Shown: positions 34,569-44,144, counted from the stretch's first letter. The stretch is 64,000 bases of DNA from Gaoshiqia hydrogeniformans (GCF_049347105.1 NZ_CP186334.1:3844001-3908000); one strand, 5' to 3'. Translations and numbers: made by a program. The notes: a model not told the origin generated them from the letters alone.

Positions 34569-34642
34569 CTGATTTCAACACGAACCGGCTTTTGTTTCAA
34601 AGCTGAACTGAAATTTGAAGGATTAAATAAACATCAACAAGC

Positions 34643-36010
34643 TTGCAAATTAAATTTCTAATGGGAATGTTAATCTTAGGATCCTGTGCTTTGCCGGAAA
34701 TTCCGGTCAACGAGATCCGGATAACCTTTGACGGGGAGAAGAATCATGAGCTCGACAACAACGACAATTTTTCGCCCGACGGCAAGTGGCTGGTTTACGA
34801 TACCCGCACCGAAACCGGCGGCATTGGCGGAAATCCTTCCATCGAACGGGTGAACATTGAAACCGGTGAAATCCAGGTTTTATACCATCTTGCTAACAAC
34901 CACGACTATGGGCCGGGTGTTGGGGCGGTCAGTTATCATCCAGCAGAAAATAAAGTGATTTTTATTCATGGTTTACCTTCTTGTTCCGAAGAAAATTCCT
35001 ATGAGCAGTGGCGCCGAACGGGTGTAATTGTTGATGTGGACCAGCCGAATGTGCCTATCAACATGGATTCAAGGGATCTGTCTTCCCCGTTTACGCCCGG
35101 CGCTTTGCGCGGCGGCACACACCGGCACGAATGGAGCCGCGATGGCAAATGGATTGGCTATACCTACAACGACGCCATCATGAAAAAACTGGAAGATTCG
35201 ACGGGCATAAAATGGAACCTGAGAACGATCGGCGTATCTTGTCAAAATCATCCGGTACCGGTTGATGCTGACCCGGAAAACGTACAGGGTGGCTGGTACA
35301 GCGCGCTTGTTGTGCGGGTGGTTCCCGAACCCAGGCCCGGAAGCGACGAAATCAGTCACGCGGCTTCGGATAGTTGGGTCGGAGCAAGCGGTTATCAAAA
35401 AGCCGATGGAAACAGGCAGCTTGCCCGGGCGTTTATCGGAACAGTCCGGGATAAAAACGGGACGCCGGTCGACGAACTGTTTGTAGTTGATATTCCCGAT
35501 TCAATTCATGTTCCCGGAGAGTTTGGACCTCTCGAAGGAACCGTAAACAGCTTTCCGATGCCTCCCAAAGGAACGGTTCAACGGAGGTTGACCTTTACTG
35601 CCGACAGCAAATTTCCCGGATGCGGGGGAGTGGCCCGTTCATCGGCCGATGGTAAGCAGATTGCTTATTTAGCCAAAGACCAAAACGGCGTTCAGCAGGT
35701 TTTTTTAATTTCCCCTTCAGGTGAAAATCCTGTTCAGTTAACAGTGCACCCATCGGATGTTCAAAGCGGGGTGAGGTGGAGCCCCGACAACCAAACGGTT
35801 ATTTATGTTTGGGACAATAGCTTGGTGATCTGCGAAGTTTCAGGTCGTCCGTTCGAAAAGCGGTTCCGGAGGTTAACAGCCCCAACCGAAACGCCCCCTT
35901 CAAACTTGGTGTGGTCGAACGATGGGAAAACCATTGCATTTAACCGTCTGGTTGAAACAAAAGAGGGGAGAGCCCGTTCAAAACAGATATTTGTTGTCGG
36001 GGTGGATTGA
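34643..36010 (+). CDS. DUF3748 beta-propeller lipoprotein (YidR/TolB-like)
   Basis: A 455-residue WD40-like/TolB-like propeller: NFSPDGKWLVYDTR near the start, then HEWSRDGKWIGYTYND, SSADGKQIAYLAKD, VRWSPDNQTVIYVWD and LVWSNDGKTIAFN mark the blades. It resembles DUF3748 proteins such as E. coli YidR, of unknown function. The start is unusual: reading from TTG 34643 gives KFLMGMLILGSC, a short but complete lipoprotein signal (C15), whereas the first ATG (34661) would leave only eight residues before the cysteine and no positive charge. The frame is closed 15 bases upstream, so TTG is favoured. Surface or periplasmic lipoprotein; may bind or cleave a carbohydrate. Confidence 0.75.
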   Translation: MQIKFLMGMLILGSCALPEIPVNEIRITFDGEKNHELDNNDNFSPDGKWLVYDTRTETGGIGGNPSIERVNIETGEIQVLYHLANNHDYGPGVGAVSYHPAENKVIFIHGLPSCSEENSYEQWRRTGVIVDVDQPNVPINMDSRDLSSPFTPGALRGGTHRHEWSRDGKWIGYTYNDAIMKKLEDSTGIKWNLRTIGVSCQNHPVPVDADPENVQGGWYSALVVRVVPEPRPGSDEISHAASDSWVGASGYQKADGNRQLARAFIGTVRDKNGTPVDELFVVDIPDSIHVPGEFGPLEGTVNSFPMPPKGTVQRRLTFTADSKFPGCGGVARSSADGKQIAYLAKDQNGVQQVFLISPSGENPVQLTVHPSDVQSGVRWSPDNQTVIYVWDNSLVICEVSGRPFEKRFRRLTAPTETPPSNLVWSNDGKTIAFNRLVETKEGRARSKQIFVVGVD

Positions 36011-36049
36011 AAAGTAGTTTAGCAGGTTTTTTCTGAAAAAATAAAAAAG

Positions 36050-37606
36050 ATGAAACGATTTTTGAGAATAAGCGCGATCATTTTGCTGGCAGTAACAATT
36101 GTCTTTTTGGTACGTGCAGCCGTAAATTTAAAAGATCGTCACCCCGGTTATACGGCTGATCTGAAAATCATCAACGAAAGACCTGCAGCATTGCTTGCCG
36201 GATTTGCGGCAGTCCCGATCACCCCCGAAGTACCCGACCGGTGGACAGACCATAACGGCGATGCAAAATATCGTCCGAAAGACGGCGATACCTTTACCGA
36301 TGGCAACGGGAACGGCGTTTTCGATCCGGTTTGGATTGCCGGATTCAGCAACAGCAAACCTGCCAACGGCATTCACGATGATACCTGGGCGCGTACCATG
36401 GTCATTGATGACGGCACGACCCGGCTGGCAATTGTGGCGCTTGATGCCATTGGTTTTATGCACGACGATGTGGTTGACGTACGGAAAATGCTCCCTGTTT
36501 CATTGGGAATTACCTACACCATCATTGCTTCGACACATACCCATGAAGGGCCCGACCTGATGGGCATCTGGGGCAAAAGTCTTTTTAAAAGCGGAGTCAA
36601 TAGCGACTACATGGCCCATGTAAAAGCGCAGATCCTGAATTCGGTGATAACCGCAGTTGAAAATAGGCGGCCGGCTCGGTTCGAATTTTCGGAAGATGCA
36701 GAGGGTGCGGTTCCGTTGGTAAAAGATACCCGGACCCCTGAAATTTTTGACTCGGGCATGAGGATGATCCGCGCGGTGGAAAGGGAATCGGGTGAAACAC
36801 TGGGAAGCCTCATTACCTGGGCCAACCACCCGGAAACGCTGTGGAGTAAAAACCTGCTGGTTTCTTCCGATTTTCCGCATTATGTGCGGGAGGGGGTTGA
36901 AAAAGGAGTATTTAATGGAGACAGCCTCGCCCAACAAGGGATTGGCGGCGTTGCCCTTTACCTGAATGGCGCACTGGGCGGGTTAATGTGCACCCATCCT
37001 ACGCTGGCTGTTACAGATCCGTTTACCGGCGAAGAATTCCTGGAACCCTCGTTTGAAAAAGCCGAAGCGCAGGGCAAACAACTTTCGTTGCTGGCGCTGA
37101 ATGCGATGGACAATCCGTCCACAGTTATAGATTCTGCCGCTATTTCATTGGTCGTGAGAAGTTTAAAATTGCCAATTAAAAACAACTTATTCAGGCTGGC
37201 AACGGCCTTGGGAGTAATGGATCGTGGCACTTCCGGCTGGATGAAAATGCGTTCCGAACTGGCGGTTTTCACCATCGGACCAGCTTCGTTTGTGACCATT
37301 CCCGGCGAAATTTATCCTGAAATCATTAATGGGGGCGTTGAAGCTCCCGAAGGCCGCGATTTTAATATCGGTCCGGTTGAGGTTCCACCAGTCAGAGAAA
37401 TGATGCCCGGAACCCATCAGTTTGTATTTGGCCTTGCCAATGATGAAATCGGTTACATCATTCCCAAAAGCCAGTGGGATGTGAAAGCACCTTATACCTA
37501 TGATCGAAAAAAATCGCCATATGGCGAAGAAAATTCTTTAGGGCCGGAAACCGCGCCGATTTTACACCGCCATTTGAGGGAGATGCTGAATGAATTGAAA
37601 GATTGA
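36050..37606 (+). CDS. Neutral-ceramidase-family (PF04734) membrane-anchored protein A
   Basis: A 518-residue protein with one N-terminal membrane anchor (about 7-24) and a domain of the neutral/alkaline ceramidase family. Zinc ligands are kept: H163 and H165 (STHTHEGPD), H260 (WANHPETLW), E420 (TIPGEIYPE) and Y469 (NDEIGYI). The site that holds the catalytic serine in true ceramidases reads LNGALGGLM (305-313), without serine, so amidase activity on ceramide is doubtful. An inserted loop DGDTFTDGNGNGVFDPVW (78-95) looks like a calcium-binding loop. Two further family members lie in the convergent block 1-5 kb away. Function unproven; a zinc-dependent hydrolase outside the inner membrane is the cautious call. 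Confidence 0.82.
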   Translation: MKRFLRISAIILLAVTIVFLVRAAVNLKDRHPGYTADLKIINERPAALLAGFAAVPITPEVPDRWTDHNGDAKYRPKDGDTFTDGNGNGVFDPVWIAGFSNSKPANGIHDDTWARTMVIDDGTTRLAIVALDAIGFMHDDVVDVRKMLPVSLGITYTIIASTHTHEGPDLMGIWGKSLFKSGVNSDYMAHVKAQILNSVITAVENRRPARFEFSEDAEGAVPLVKDTRTPEIFDSGMRMIRAVERESGETLGSLITWANHPETLWSKNLLVSSDFPHYVREGVEKGVFNGDSLAQQGIGGVALYLNGALGGLMCTHPTLAVTDPFTGEEFLEPSFEKAEAQGKQLSLLALNAMDNPSTVIDSAAISLVVRSLKLPIKNNLFRLATALGVMDRGTSGWMKMRSELAVFTIGPASFVTIPGEIYPEIINGGVEAPEGRDFNIGPVEVPPVREMMPGTHQFVFGLANDEIGYIIPKSQWDVKAPYTYDRKKSPYGEENSLGPETAPILHRHLREMLNELKD

Positions 37607-37633
37607 GGGTTGAATAATTAGAATGAAAGTGTG

Positions 37634-38629
37634 ATGAAAATCAGATTTTTAAAAAGGCTTCTTTATTTTTTAGGCGGGGCATTTGTCCTTTTCTGTTTCC
37701 TGATGCTTATGCCAAGCTTATGGTCGGTCATTTATCCTGAAAAACCTCCGGTGGGTTATCATTTTGTAGCACTGGATTACCTGGCTGTCGGCGTCGGATT
37801 GGAAAGTCTGATTGACCGGGCTCCCGAAGTTCCCGCCAATATAGAAGAAATCAAAGATATTGAGTATAAAAACGTGAACGGCAAATCGCTGCAACTGGAT
37901 TTGTACAAGCCGAAAAACCTTGATGGACCCGCACCATTACTGGTTTTTATACATGGCGGGGGATGGAAGGGAGGTAAGCGGTCGGATTACCTGGTTTACC
38001 TGCTCGCCTTTGCCCAAAAGGGATATATGACGGCAACCGTATCGTACCGGCTGGTGAAAGATGCCCCGTATCCGGCCTGTGTGGAGGATGTGACCGATGC
38101 TGTTCGCTGGCTTTTCTGTAATGGCGACACTTATGGCTACGACCCTGACCGGATCGCTTTGATCGGCGGTTCGGCAGGCGCCCACCTGGCTATGCTGGCG
38201 GCATATGGCTGGGAAGACGGACGGGTTTCCCCCGACAGCATTGATGCGAGCCAAAAGCGCCGCGTGAAAGCCGTGGTTGATATTTACGGGCCGGTTGACC
38301 TGACTACGCCCTACGCGCAGACACAGTCGCTGGTAACCAACTTTATCGTCCACTCTTTTCAGGAAAGGCCCGAATTGTACCGCGAAGCGTCCCCGATTCA
38401 GTATGTGAGCCGCGATGCCCCGCCAACGATGATCCTTCATGGAACCTCCGATACGCTGGTTCCGGTAAGCCAGTCCGACTTGTTAAAAGCCCGGCTCGAT
38501 AGTCTGGACGTTCCCTGCCTGTATTACCGGCTGCCGCTTTGGCCGCACACGATGGACATTGTTAAACGGGTGAATGAGTTTTCACAGCAGAAAATGGACA
38601 AATTTTTCAAAGAATATCTGAACAAATAA
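37634..38629 (+). CDS. Membrane-anchored alpha/beta hydrolase (BD-FAE/esterase-lipase type)
   Basis: A 331-residue hydrolase with an N-terminal membrane anchor (about 9-29). ATG 37634 is used (a GTG lies just before it). The fold shows the oxyanion motif HGGGW, the nucleophile serine in IGGSAGAHLAML, the acid in HGTSDTLVPV and the histidine in WPHTMD. The family removes acyl or acetyl groups from sugars or cleaves small esters. Last gene of the plus-strand block, 27 bp behind the ceramidase-family gene; the next gene is convergent. The role may be deacylation of the substrate at the cell envelope. Confidence 0.88.
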   Translation: MKIRFLKRLLYFLGGAFVLFCFLMLMPSLWSVIYPEKPPVGYHFVALDYLAVGVGLESLIDRAPEVPANIEEIKDIEYKNVNGKSLQLDLYKPKNLDGPAPLLVFIHGGGWKGGKRSDYLVYLLAFAQKGYMTATVSYRLVKDAPYPACVEDVTDAVRWLFCNGDTYGYDPDRIALIGGSAGAHLAMLAAYGWEDGRVSPDSIDASQKRRVKAVVDIYGPVDLTTPYAQTQSLVTNFIVHSFQERPELYREASPIQYVSRDAPPTMILHGTSDTLVPVSQSDLLKARLDSLDVPCLYYRLPLWPHTMDIVKRVNEFSQQKMDKFFKEYLNK

Positions 38630-38739
38630 TCAAATAATATGGCAAAAATTGCTGCCATAGAGGTAAAAAAGAGGATATTCCTCGTTTAAATCAAAAGAAT
38701 GACCGTAAACTACCGGCATAGCGGTAACTTGTAGTTGTT

Positions 38740-40029
38740 TCACTTCAAAACTTCTGCTGCCGGACTTTCTTCGATCAGTTTCAGGGCTTCCCGCGTAAGG
38801 ATATCGCCGGTTTTTTCGCCAAGCGAGGTGCGGGTGATGTAATTGTACCGCTCAAAACTGTTGAAATCTTCTTTGGTCAGGATGTATCCGAACGCGTCGT
38901 TGGTAAGACCAAAGAGAAAAGGCTGATCCGTTTTCATCTTTCTTTTCAGATAAAAGCCGATGTTGGGCAACGCTTCCCCCGGAATGGTCATCACTTGTGC
39001 TCCTCCGATGTTCAGGAGGTTCAGCCGTGTTGCTACAGATGAAAAATCATGGTTTTTATCACTTTCTGATAAAAGGGGTGAATGTTTGAACATCAGCCGA
39101 ACGGCTTCGGAATCGATTGGAAAACTGATCGTTTTCGAGGTACAATAAAGCACCGGATTTTCGATTGCTGTAACCGGTTCAATAATCCGTAAGGCTTCGT
39201 CGGCCATCAGGTTTCCAATCCGGATACATTCTTCCCAGTCGTTTGCCTCCCCGCCGTTTTCCCGCCGGTTGTCGGCCGTAACCATTCCTCCCTGGGCGCT
39301 GTTCATAAAAATCGCGATCCCGCCGGCTTTTGATTCCACGCGTTCGTAAAGAGGACCGCATAAGTCGGGGCTCATTATTTTTCGGGCGGTCCCCAGAATT
39401 TCGGGATGCGTGGCATAATTCACCAGCGTGGCAATGGTTTTACCTTTGTTTTCGCCTGAAGCAGCAATTAACTGGATTACACCCATCCGCGGGTCATACA
39501 GTTGAGGCGCGTAATAATTGTAGGCTATTTTCCCTTTTGCCTCGCCAACGGCCGTTTTTAGCAAGGCCGGTTCCAGCTTTTCAACCGCTTCGTTCACGGC
39601 ATCAGCTAGTTGGATGACACACCAGTCGAGGTACTTCAGGTCAACCCCGGTATTGCCTTTTTCATCGGTAAAACCATACGCATCGGGACAACTATGGGCA
39701 TGAGTGGCGCCGATCAGGATGTTTTCGGGAACAATGCCGTTGATCAGTTTTCGCGATCGTTCTGCCAGGTAAGCGGGCCAGCCCAGGTTGTCGATGCCGA
39801 CCACGGCGATCCGGGTATCGCCTTTCTCCAGCACGAGCACACGGACGGTAAGCTCGCCTGTTTTGGTTGTCGGCATTACGGGAATTCCCATTCCCCCTGA
39901 AATTGGGATCAAATAGTCCGGGGTAATATTTCTCATAGCAGCCCCTGCTTTAAATGTTTGTGCAAAAATGTACTCCGGAAAAATTATCAGGATTACGAGG
40001 GCCAGTCTTAAAAAGATTGATTTCATCAT
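38740..40029 (-). CDS. Neutral-ceramidase-family (PF04734) exported protein B
   Basis: A 429-residue secreted protein (signal peptide MMKSIFLRLALVILIIFP, cleavage after IFAQ; either of two adjacent ATGs can start). Conserved zinc positions: H110 and H112 (GATHAHSCPD), H208 (NYATHPEILG), E352 (TIPGEALPN), Y382 (NDAFGYIL). The nucleophile region is MNSAQGGMV (242-250), in which the ceramidase serine is replaced. It lacks the long insertion and membrane anchor of protein A. Last gene of the minus-strand block, 21 bp after the PHP gene. Like protein A, it is probably a zinc-dependent hydrolase of other specificity. Confidence 0.82.
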   Translation of the reverse strand: MMKSIFLRLALVILIIFPEYIFAQTFKAGAAMRNITPDYLIPISGGMGIPVMPTTKTGELTVRVLVLEKGDTRIAVVGIDNLGWPAYLAERSRKLINGIVPENILIGATHAHSCPDAYGFTDEKGNTGVDLKYLDWCVIQLADAVNEAVEKLEPALLKTAVGEAKGKIAYNYYAPQLYDPRMGVIQLIAASGENKGKTIATLVNYATHPEILGTARKIMSPDLCGPLYERVESKAGGIAIFMNSAQGGMVTADNRRENGGEANDWEECIRIGNLMADEALRIIEPVTAIENPVLYCTSKTISFPIDSEAVRLMFKHSPLLSESDKNHDFSSVATRLNLLNIGGAQVMTIPGEALPNIGFYLKRKMKTDQPFLFGLTNDAFGYILTKEDFNSFERYNYITRTSLGEKTGDILTREALKLIEESPAAEVLK

Positions 40030-40050
40030 GTAATGGATTTGGTTATTGAT

Positions 40051-41352
40051 TTAATAAATGTAGATTGGATTTGAATAGAGCCAGGGAACATGGTTGTTCT
40101 TTAGCCGGATGTGTATCTCGATGCGGTAAGCGCCTTTTTCAGGCGTTTTTTGCCAACTGTACCGATAGTTGTCAGACGTTGAAATATCAATTGTTTTACC
40201 ATTGTGTATCAAACGGAACTGCCCCGGGAAAGGAGAAACAGCATTCAGCGACTTTACCTGCACCGCCGGGATGGAGTCGCCTAAAATGGCTTGAATGCTG
40301 TCTTGTCCGTTCATCGCGTAAAAGAGAAAACCTTTGGCATCGGCAAGGCTTTTAAATGCGGTGTACAGGTGTCCTTTTTTCATGTGTTCGGACAATGACT
40401 GCAGCGAAAGCGAATCGGCGAAAACATAGTTGGTGATGTAGTTAAACCCGGAAGCATAGGTATCGATCATCCACTTCATCACCCATCCGTTTTCGTCAGG
40501 TTCGTTAAAAAGCCACCGGTTCCAGAAGTTTAGACGGAATGTATCAATTGGATTGGCGTTTGGGCCAAGCAGTTCAATCCGGTCATCCGCCATTTTTCTT
40601 GCGCGGATATTTTGGTTTTCATGGGTGTCAACGGCCGAAAAACCCACGATTTTTCTTACGGTGTTCAGCGAATCCCAAAGAGCAAGTATGGCTGTTTGTT
40701 CATCAAACAGTTCGCGCATAGCCCAATGCCGGTATTTCTTTCCGTTCACCAGAAAATTAAGGAGATGAGGCAATAACCTTTCATCTTTGGTGTCGGTATG
40801 GATGTTGTAAATTTCCATGCCCTGGTAATGCGGGTTGGCCCAGTTATGAGCTTCTTCGGTATGTGCATAAAAGAGTAGCCCGCCATTGGAAACAATGTTT
40901 TTGGCAATGGAATCTTTGTTTTCTTTCCAGTCAATAACAACCGAATCAAGCGGCCAGGCGGCAAAACCCTGTTTTTCGCTGCCCGGTTCAATCAGCACGC
41001 CATCGTAAAAACCCCGGTAGCCACGGGGAAAGGTGTCCAGGTTTCCGTGCGGATGATCGGTGAGAAAAATGAAGTCGATACCGTTTATTTTTGCAGCCGG
41101 AATCAGGTCGTGCAAGGTTCCTTCACTGTCGTGCGACCAAAAGCTGTGAGCGTGCATAACACCCCGGAATAGGTTAAGCGCTGTCAGCTCATCCGGTTGT
41201 ACCCGCATTTTTTGAAATTCGGCGAGCTGTTTTTCGAGCCGGGGATAGCTAATCCAATGCCGCCACAGGGGTGGGACAAAAGCCAGGATAAGGGCCGACA
41301 GCAGAAAAGCAACAACAATAAGCAGCAGAAATTTGAACAATCGTTTTGCCAT
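40051..41352 (-). CDS. Membrane-anchored PHP-domain metallohydrolase
   Basis: A 433-residue protein with an N-terminal membrane anchor (about 7-28) and a PHP (polymerase and histidinol phosphatase) domain exposed outside. Metal ligands appear in order: H67 and H69 (GVMHAHSFWSHD), D99-H100 (FLTDHPHGN), the histidines of LLFYAHTEEAHNW, and DTHEN. ATG 41352 is used; a TTG at 41370 overlapping the upstream stop is less likely. PHP domains hydrolyse phosphoesters with two or three metals; the extracytoplasmic form next to ceramidase-family genes is of unknown substrate. C-terminal 110 residues look like a beta-sandwich. Confidence 0.82.
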   Translation of the reverse strand: MAKRLFKFLLLIVVAFLLSALILAFVPPLWRHWISYPRLEKQLAEFQKMRVQPDELTALNLFRGVMHAHSFWSHDSEGTLHDLIPAAKINGIDFIFLTDHPHGNLDTFPRGYRGFYDGVLIEPGSEKQGFAAWPLDSVVIDWKENKDSIAKNIVSNGGLLFYAHTEEAHNWANPHYQGMEIYNIHTDTKDERLLPHLLNFLVNGKKYRHWAMRELFDEQTAILALWDSLNTVRKIVGFSAVDTHENQNIRARKMADDRIELLGPNANPIDTFRLNFWNRWLFNEPDENGWVMKWMIDTYASGFNYITNYVFADSLSLQSLSEHMKKGHLYTAFKSLADAKGFLFYAMNGQDSIQAILGDSIPAVQVKSLNAVSPFPGQFRLIHNGKTIDISTSDNYRYSWQKTPEKGAYRIEIHIRLKNNHVPWLYSNPIYIY

Positions 41353-41366
41353 GACAAGGGGTTTAT

Positions 41367-42764
41367 TCAATGATGTTGCGGTTTGGTCACAATTTGGGTG
41401 ATGCGGTTGATCAGATTCATCGTGTAATCGCCCATGTACGGGCCAAACCAGCCCATGGTTTTTGGTTCATACTTATTAAGATAGAAATAGCGTCCGGGAA
41501 TGATGTAACCCACGTAACTTCCGTTAAAACTGCTGACATTGGCCGTAAAACCTTTGGCGGCCAGTGTGTGTTTTAGCTGAAGGGCATATTCGCCGCTAAA
41601 GTCGGCTGGTGTGCTGATCCAAACCAGGTTTCCGATCCGGACAGCCTGCAAATAAACATTCCCGGGAACCGGCATCAACTTGTTGCTAAGAGAGGTTGAC
41701 AGGTTTAATTTGTTTGTCAGCCGGATGTGATAGCGGGGAAGTTGCATTTTTAACGAGACGGAAGCAAGAGTAATCTGATCGGTGAGAGCTGCTTGCCGGA
41801 GGTGTATGTTCAGGCTGTCGGCCAGGGCTTCGCCGATCATCCGGGCTTTGTCGAATCCGTTACCTTCGCCAACCGGGCTTTGGCTTCCCATCGAGCCGGC
41901 AAAAAATAATGCCAGATCAGCCGTTGTTGCTTCCATTTTTCGTTGCCAATAGCCCGGATAATCGGCGCTGATTTCCATGTTTTCGGCGCCAAGGGTGGTT
42001 GCATGCGCCGAAAATGAGCCGATCACTGCTTTCCGGTGTCCAGCCTGTTCAACGACCAGGTAGGCAAAGTCATCATTCGTTGTTTCCAGGCCGCCGATCA
42101 GGCGGTTCCGGGTAAAAGCCCCGGCCTGAAAAGTCCCGCTGCCGATCGTAGCCGGCTTTAAATCGGCAACGGATGAAACGACTGCCTGCGAAATCTGTGA
42201 AACCAGCCATCTCTGAAGGTTTTTGTTTTCATTTCCGGCAAACTGCTTGCCGACATACCCCGGACCCCAGGCGCCAATACCGGAATGGGTATGTGTTGCC
42301 GAAAAAATTAATTGGCTGCGGCTGATGCCTTTTTTTGAAAGAAATGCACTTGCCGAGTCAATTACCGTTGGAGGCATAATCAACAGGTCGGCGCTGACAA
42401 AAACCAGGGTTTGCTGCCCCACGTTCAGGGCAACAGCCTTCACGAAAAGGCTATCGTGAACTCCGGTAGACGGGGCGCCTTTTCGGGCTCCGTAACCGGC
42501 AAGCGGAAGCTCAGCAAATTCTCCTTCCAAAGGATCATCCTGATCATGCTTCAGCGAAGGAGTGATGCTTATTTTTGCAAAACCCGCCTGTACGCGGTCG
42601 TTTACGGAGAATGTGCTTCGGTCCAGGTCATCAATAACCGCCAAACTATTTTTGAAGTATGCGCTTTCAAAATAGGCTGTGTGATCGACAAAGTCGGTAA
42701 CGATGAAAAACAGAAGGGTGAGCAGGCCCAAAATAATACCTGTAACAAGGCTGAATTTCTTCAT
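41367..42764 (-). CDS. Neutral-ceramidase-family (PF04734) membrane-anchored protein C
   Basis: A 465-residue protein with an N-terminal anchor (about 5-23). Of the three family members here it is the only one that keeps a Ser-Pro at the nucleophile site (GSMGSQSPVG, S296), aligning with the NAGxxSPN motif of bacterial ceramidases. H158 and H160 (SATHTHSGIGAWGPG) and H254 (FSAHATT) are kept; the PGE glutamate is replaced (STPADFSGEY), and a tyrosine is present in YVGYIIPG. It is the best candidate for an amide-bond hydrolase on a sphingolipid or N-acyl compound. It lies 18 bp after the PqaA-like gene and overlaps nothing. Confidence 0.83.
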   Translation of the reverse strand: MKKFSLVTGIILGLLTLLFFIVTDFVDHTAYFESAYFKNSLAVIDDLDRSTFSVNDRVQAGFAKISITPSLKHDQDDPLEGEFAELPLAGYGARKGAPSTGVHDSLFVKAVALNVGQQTLVFVSADLLIMPPTVIDSASAFLSKKGISRSQLIFSATHTHSGIGAWGPGYVGKQFAGNENKNLQRWLVSQISQAVVSSVADLKPATIGSGTFQAGAFTRNRLIGGLETTNDDFAYLVVEQAGHRKAVIGSFSAHATTLGAENMEISADYPGYWQRKMEATTADLALFFAGSMGSQSPVGEGNGFDKARMIGEALADSLNIHLRQAALTDQITLASVSLKMQLPRYHIRLTNKLNLSTSLSNKLMPVPGNVYLQAVRIGNLVWISTPADFSGEYALQLKHTLAAKGFTANVSSFNGSYVGYIIPGRYFYLNKYEPKTMGWFGPYMGDYTMNLINRITQIVTKPQHH

Positions 42765-42782
42765 AAAACAAGCTTTTCCGAA

Positions 42783-44144
42783 TCATTGATTTTTTAACAG
42801 CAGGTTTTTTTCGGTTGTCACAAACATCCGGGTGCTTTGGGTATAATCGCCGCCAAAAGGCGCCTGATACTCCAGGTCGACGTAAAATGCTTTATAGCCC
42901 GACGAGGGGTAGTCGATTTCGACAGTTATTTCTGCTTTTTCTGCTGCATCCAGGCTTTGTCCCGACCATTCCTCATCCCTGAAATCCTGGTCTTCCGACC
43001 CGGAGCTCCATAGAACAGCATTACGCAAAATTTCGGGTGTGGACTTGACAGTGAGAATAATTTTTCCGTTTTCTTCTGAAATAGAATAATCACAAACCGG
43101 ATAGTTGCCATTGGTGATGGTAATACCAAAAAATGCGCTCAGTGTTGTAAAGGCTTTCTTTTTATCGCCCAGGTTATGAGCTGCATTGGGTGTATAGCAA
43201 ATAAAGTTGTTCCCCGGAATGCTGTCGATGTAGTTTTTTACGGCGTCCACCGGCCAGTAAGGGTCGTTAGTCCCCATGAAGATCATCTTGGGCATGGTCA
43301 GTGATTTGCGGTACGAATACGGATCAATCATCGTTACCAGTTCGTTTCCGCCGGGAGAGGACAGTTGCTGCGCGATGCCGAGGTTTACATAGTCCTGAAT
43401 TTCAATACTGTAATCGCCCCATACTTCTTTCTGGTAATCGACATTCACTGGCATGTTCAGCACGTCAATCACCATCGGGCCGATGGCTTTCACCCGTTTG
43501 TCGCTTGCTCCGGTGAGCCAGGTGGTCCAGCCCCGTTTTGATGCACCCGAAACAACAAAATAATTCACTTTTTTCTTCAGTTCCTTTTTGGAAAAGTGTT
43601 GGATTACATCCATTGCTCCGATGGCGCTTCTGGTCATCGGGAATAATAAAGGCCAGGTGTAGTCCTTATCATTCAGGTAATTATGCAGTGTGTATGAAAT
43701 TAGAGCGTCTTCGGTAAGATTGTCGTATAAGGGTTGATTGGGCACCTGCCAGACAATGGCTACAATGGCTTTGTTTGTTTTGGCTACGTGGGAAAAGGCG
43801 CTTACCAGGTCGTCTGTCCATTGATGAGTCGATGGCTGTCCGTCGGTTACCCGGCCTCCGGTGATGAACAATAAGGCATCGTTATATTCCACGATGTCAG
43901 GAACCAAAATCATCATCTCATGGATCCAGTCGATACCTCTCCATTGCTGTGACGTGAAGATGGTGCGGTAGAGGTTTATACCGTCGATATTGGTCTGATC
44001 CTGAATTTCCCATTTGAGCGTTTTGTCGGCCTGTTGCAGATACGACCGAAGCGCTGTTTCGGGAGTTACAGGTTTGTTTTCGCCGGCGACTACGGTTGTG
44101 AACGAATAAAAAAGGATCAGAAATCCTAAAAATAGCTGTTTCAT
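42783..44144 (-). CDS. PhoPQ-activated pathogenicity-related (PqaA) family hydrolase, exported
   Basis: A 453-residue secreted alpha/beta hydrolase (signal peptide to about VVAG). The family is marked by HEMMILVPDIVEYNDALLFI, NQPLY, and the nucleophile elbow GASKRGW with S202; a later PNAAHNLG supplies the histidine. PqaA-family proteins are predicted peptidases or esterases; PqaA affects resistance to melittin in Salmonella, and no substrate is known. It comes after the first SusC/SusD pair, separated from it by a strong terminator hairpin, and precedes the ceramidase-family and PHP genes, so it is likely to be a downstream degradative enzyme of the locus. Confidence 0.82.
   Translation of the reverse strand: MKQLFLGFLILFYSFTTVVAGENKPVTPETALRSYLQQADKTLKWEIQDQTNIDGINLYRTIFTSQQWRGIDWIHEMMILVPDIVEYNDALLFITGGRVTDGQPSTHQWTDDLVSAFSHVAKTNKAIVAIVWQVPNQPLYDNLTEDALISYTLHNYLNDKDYTWPLLFPMTRSAIGAMDVIQHFSKKELKKKVNYFVVSGASKRGWTTWLTGASDKRVKAIGPMVIDVLNMPVNVDYQKEVWGDYSIEIQDYVNLGIAQQLSSPGGNELVTMIDPYSYRKSLTMPKMIFMGTNDPYWPVDAVKNYIDSIPGNNFICYTPNAAHNLGDKKKAFTTLSAFFGITITNGNYPVCDYSISEENGKIILTVKSTPEILRNAVLWSSGSEDQDFRDEEWSGQSLDAAEKAEITVEIDYPSSGYKAFYVDLEYQAPFGGDYTQSTRMFVTTEKNLLLKNQ

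Noticed and set aside
38630..38739. Bidirectional terminator between the convergent blocks
   Set aside because: Two short stems (38639-38658 and 38671-38683) are present, but neither is followed by a T-run; too weak to call.
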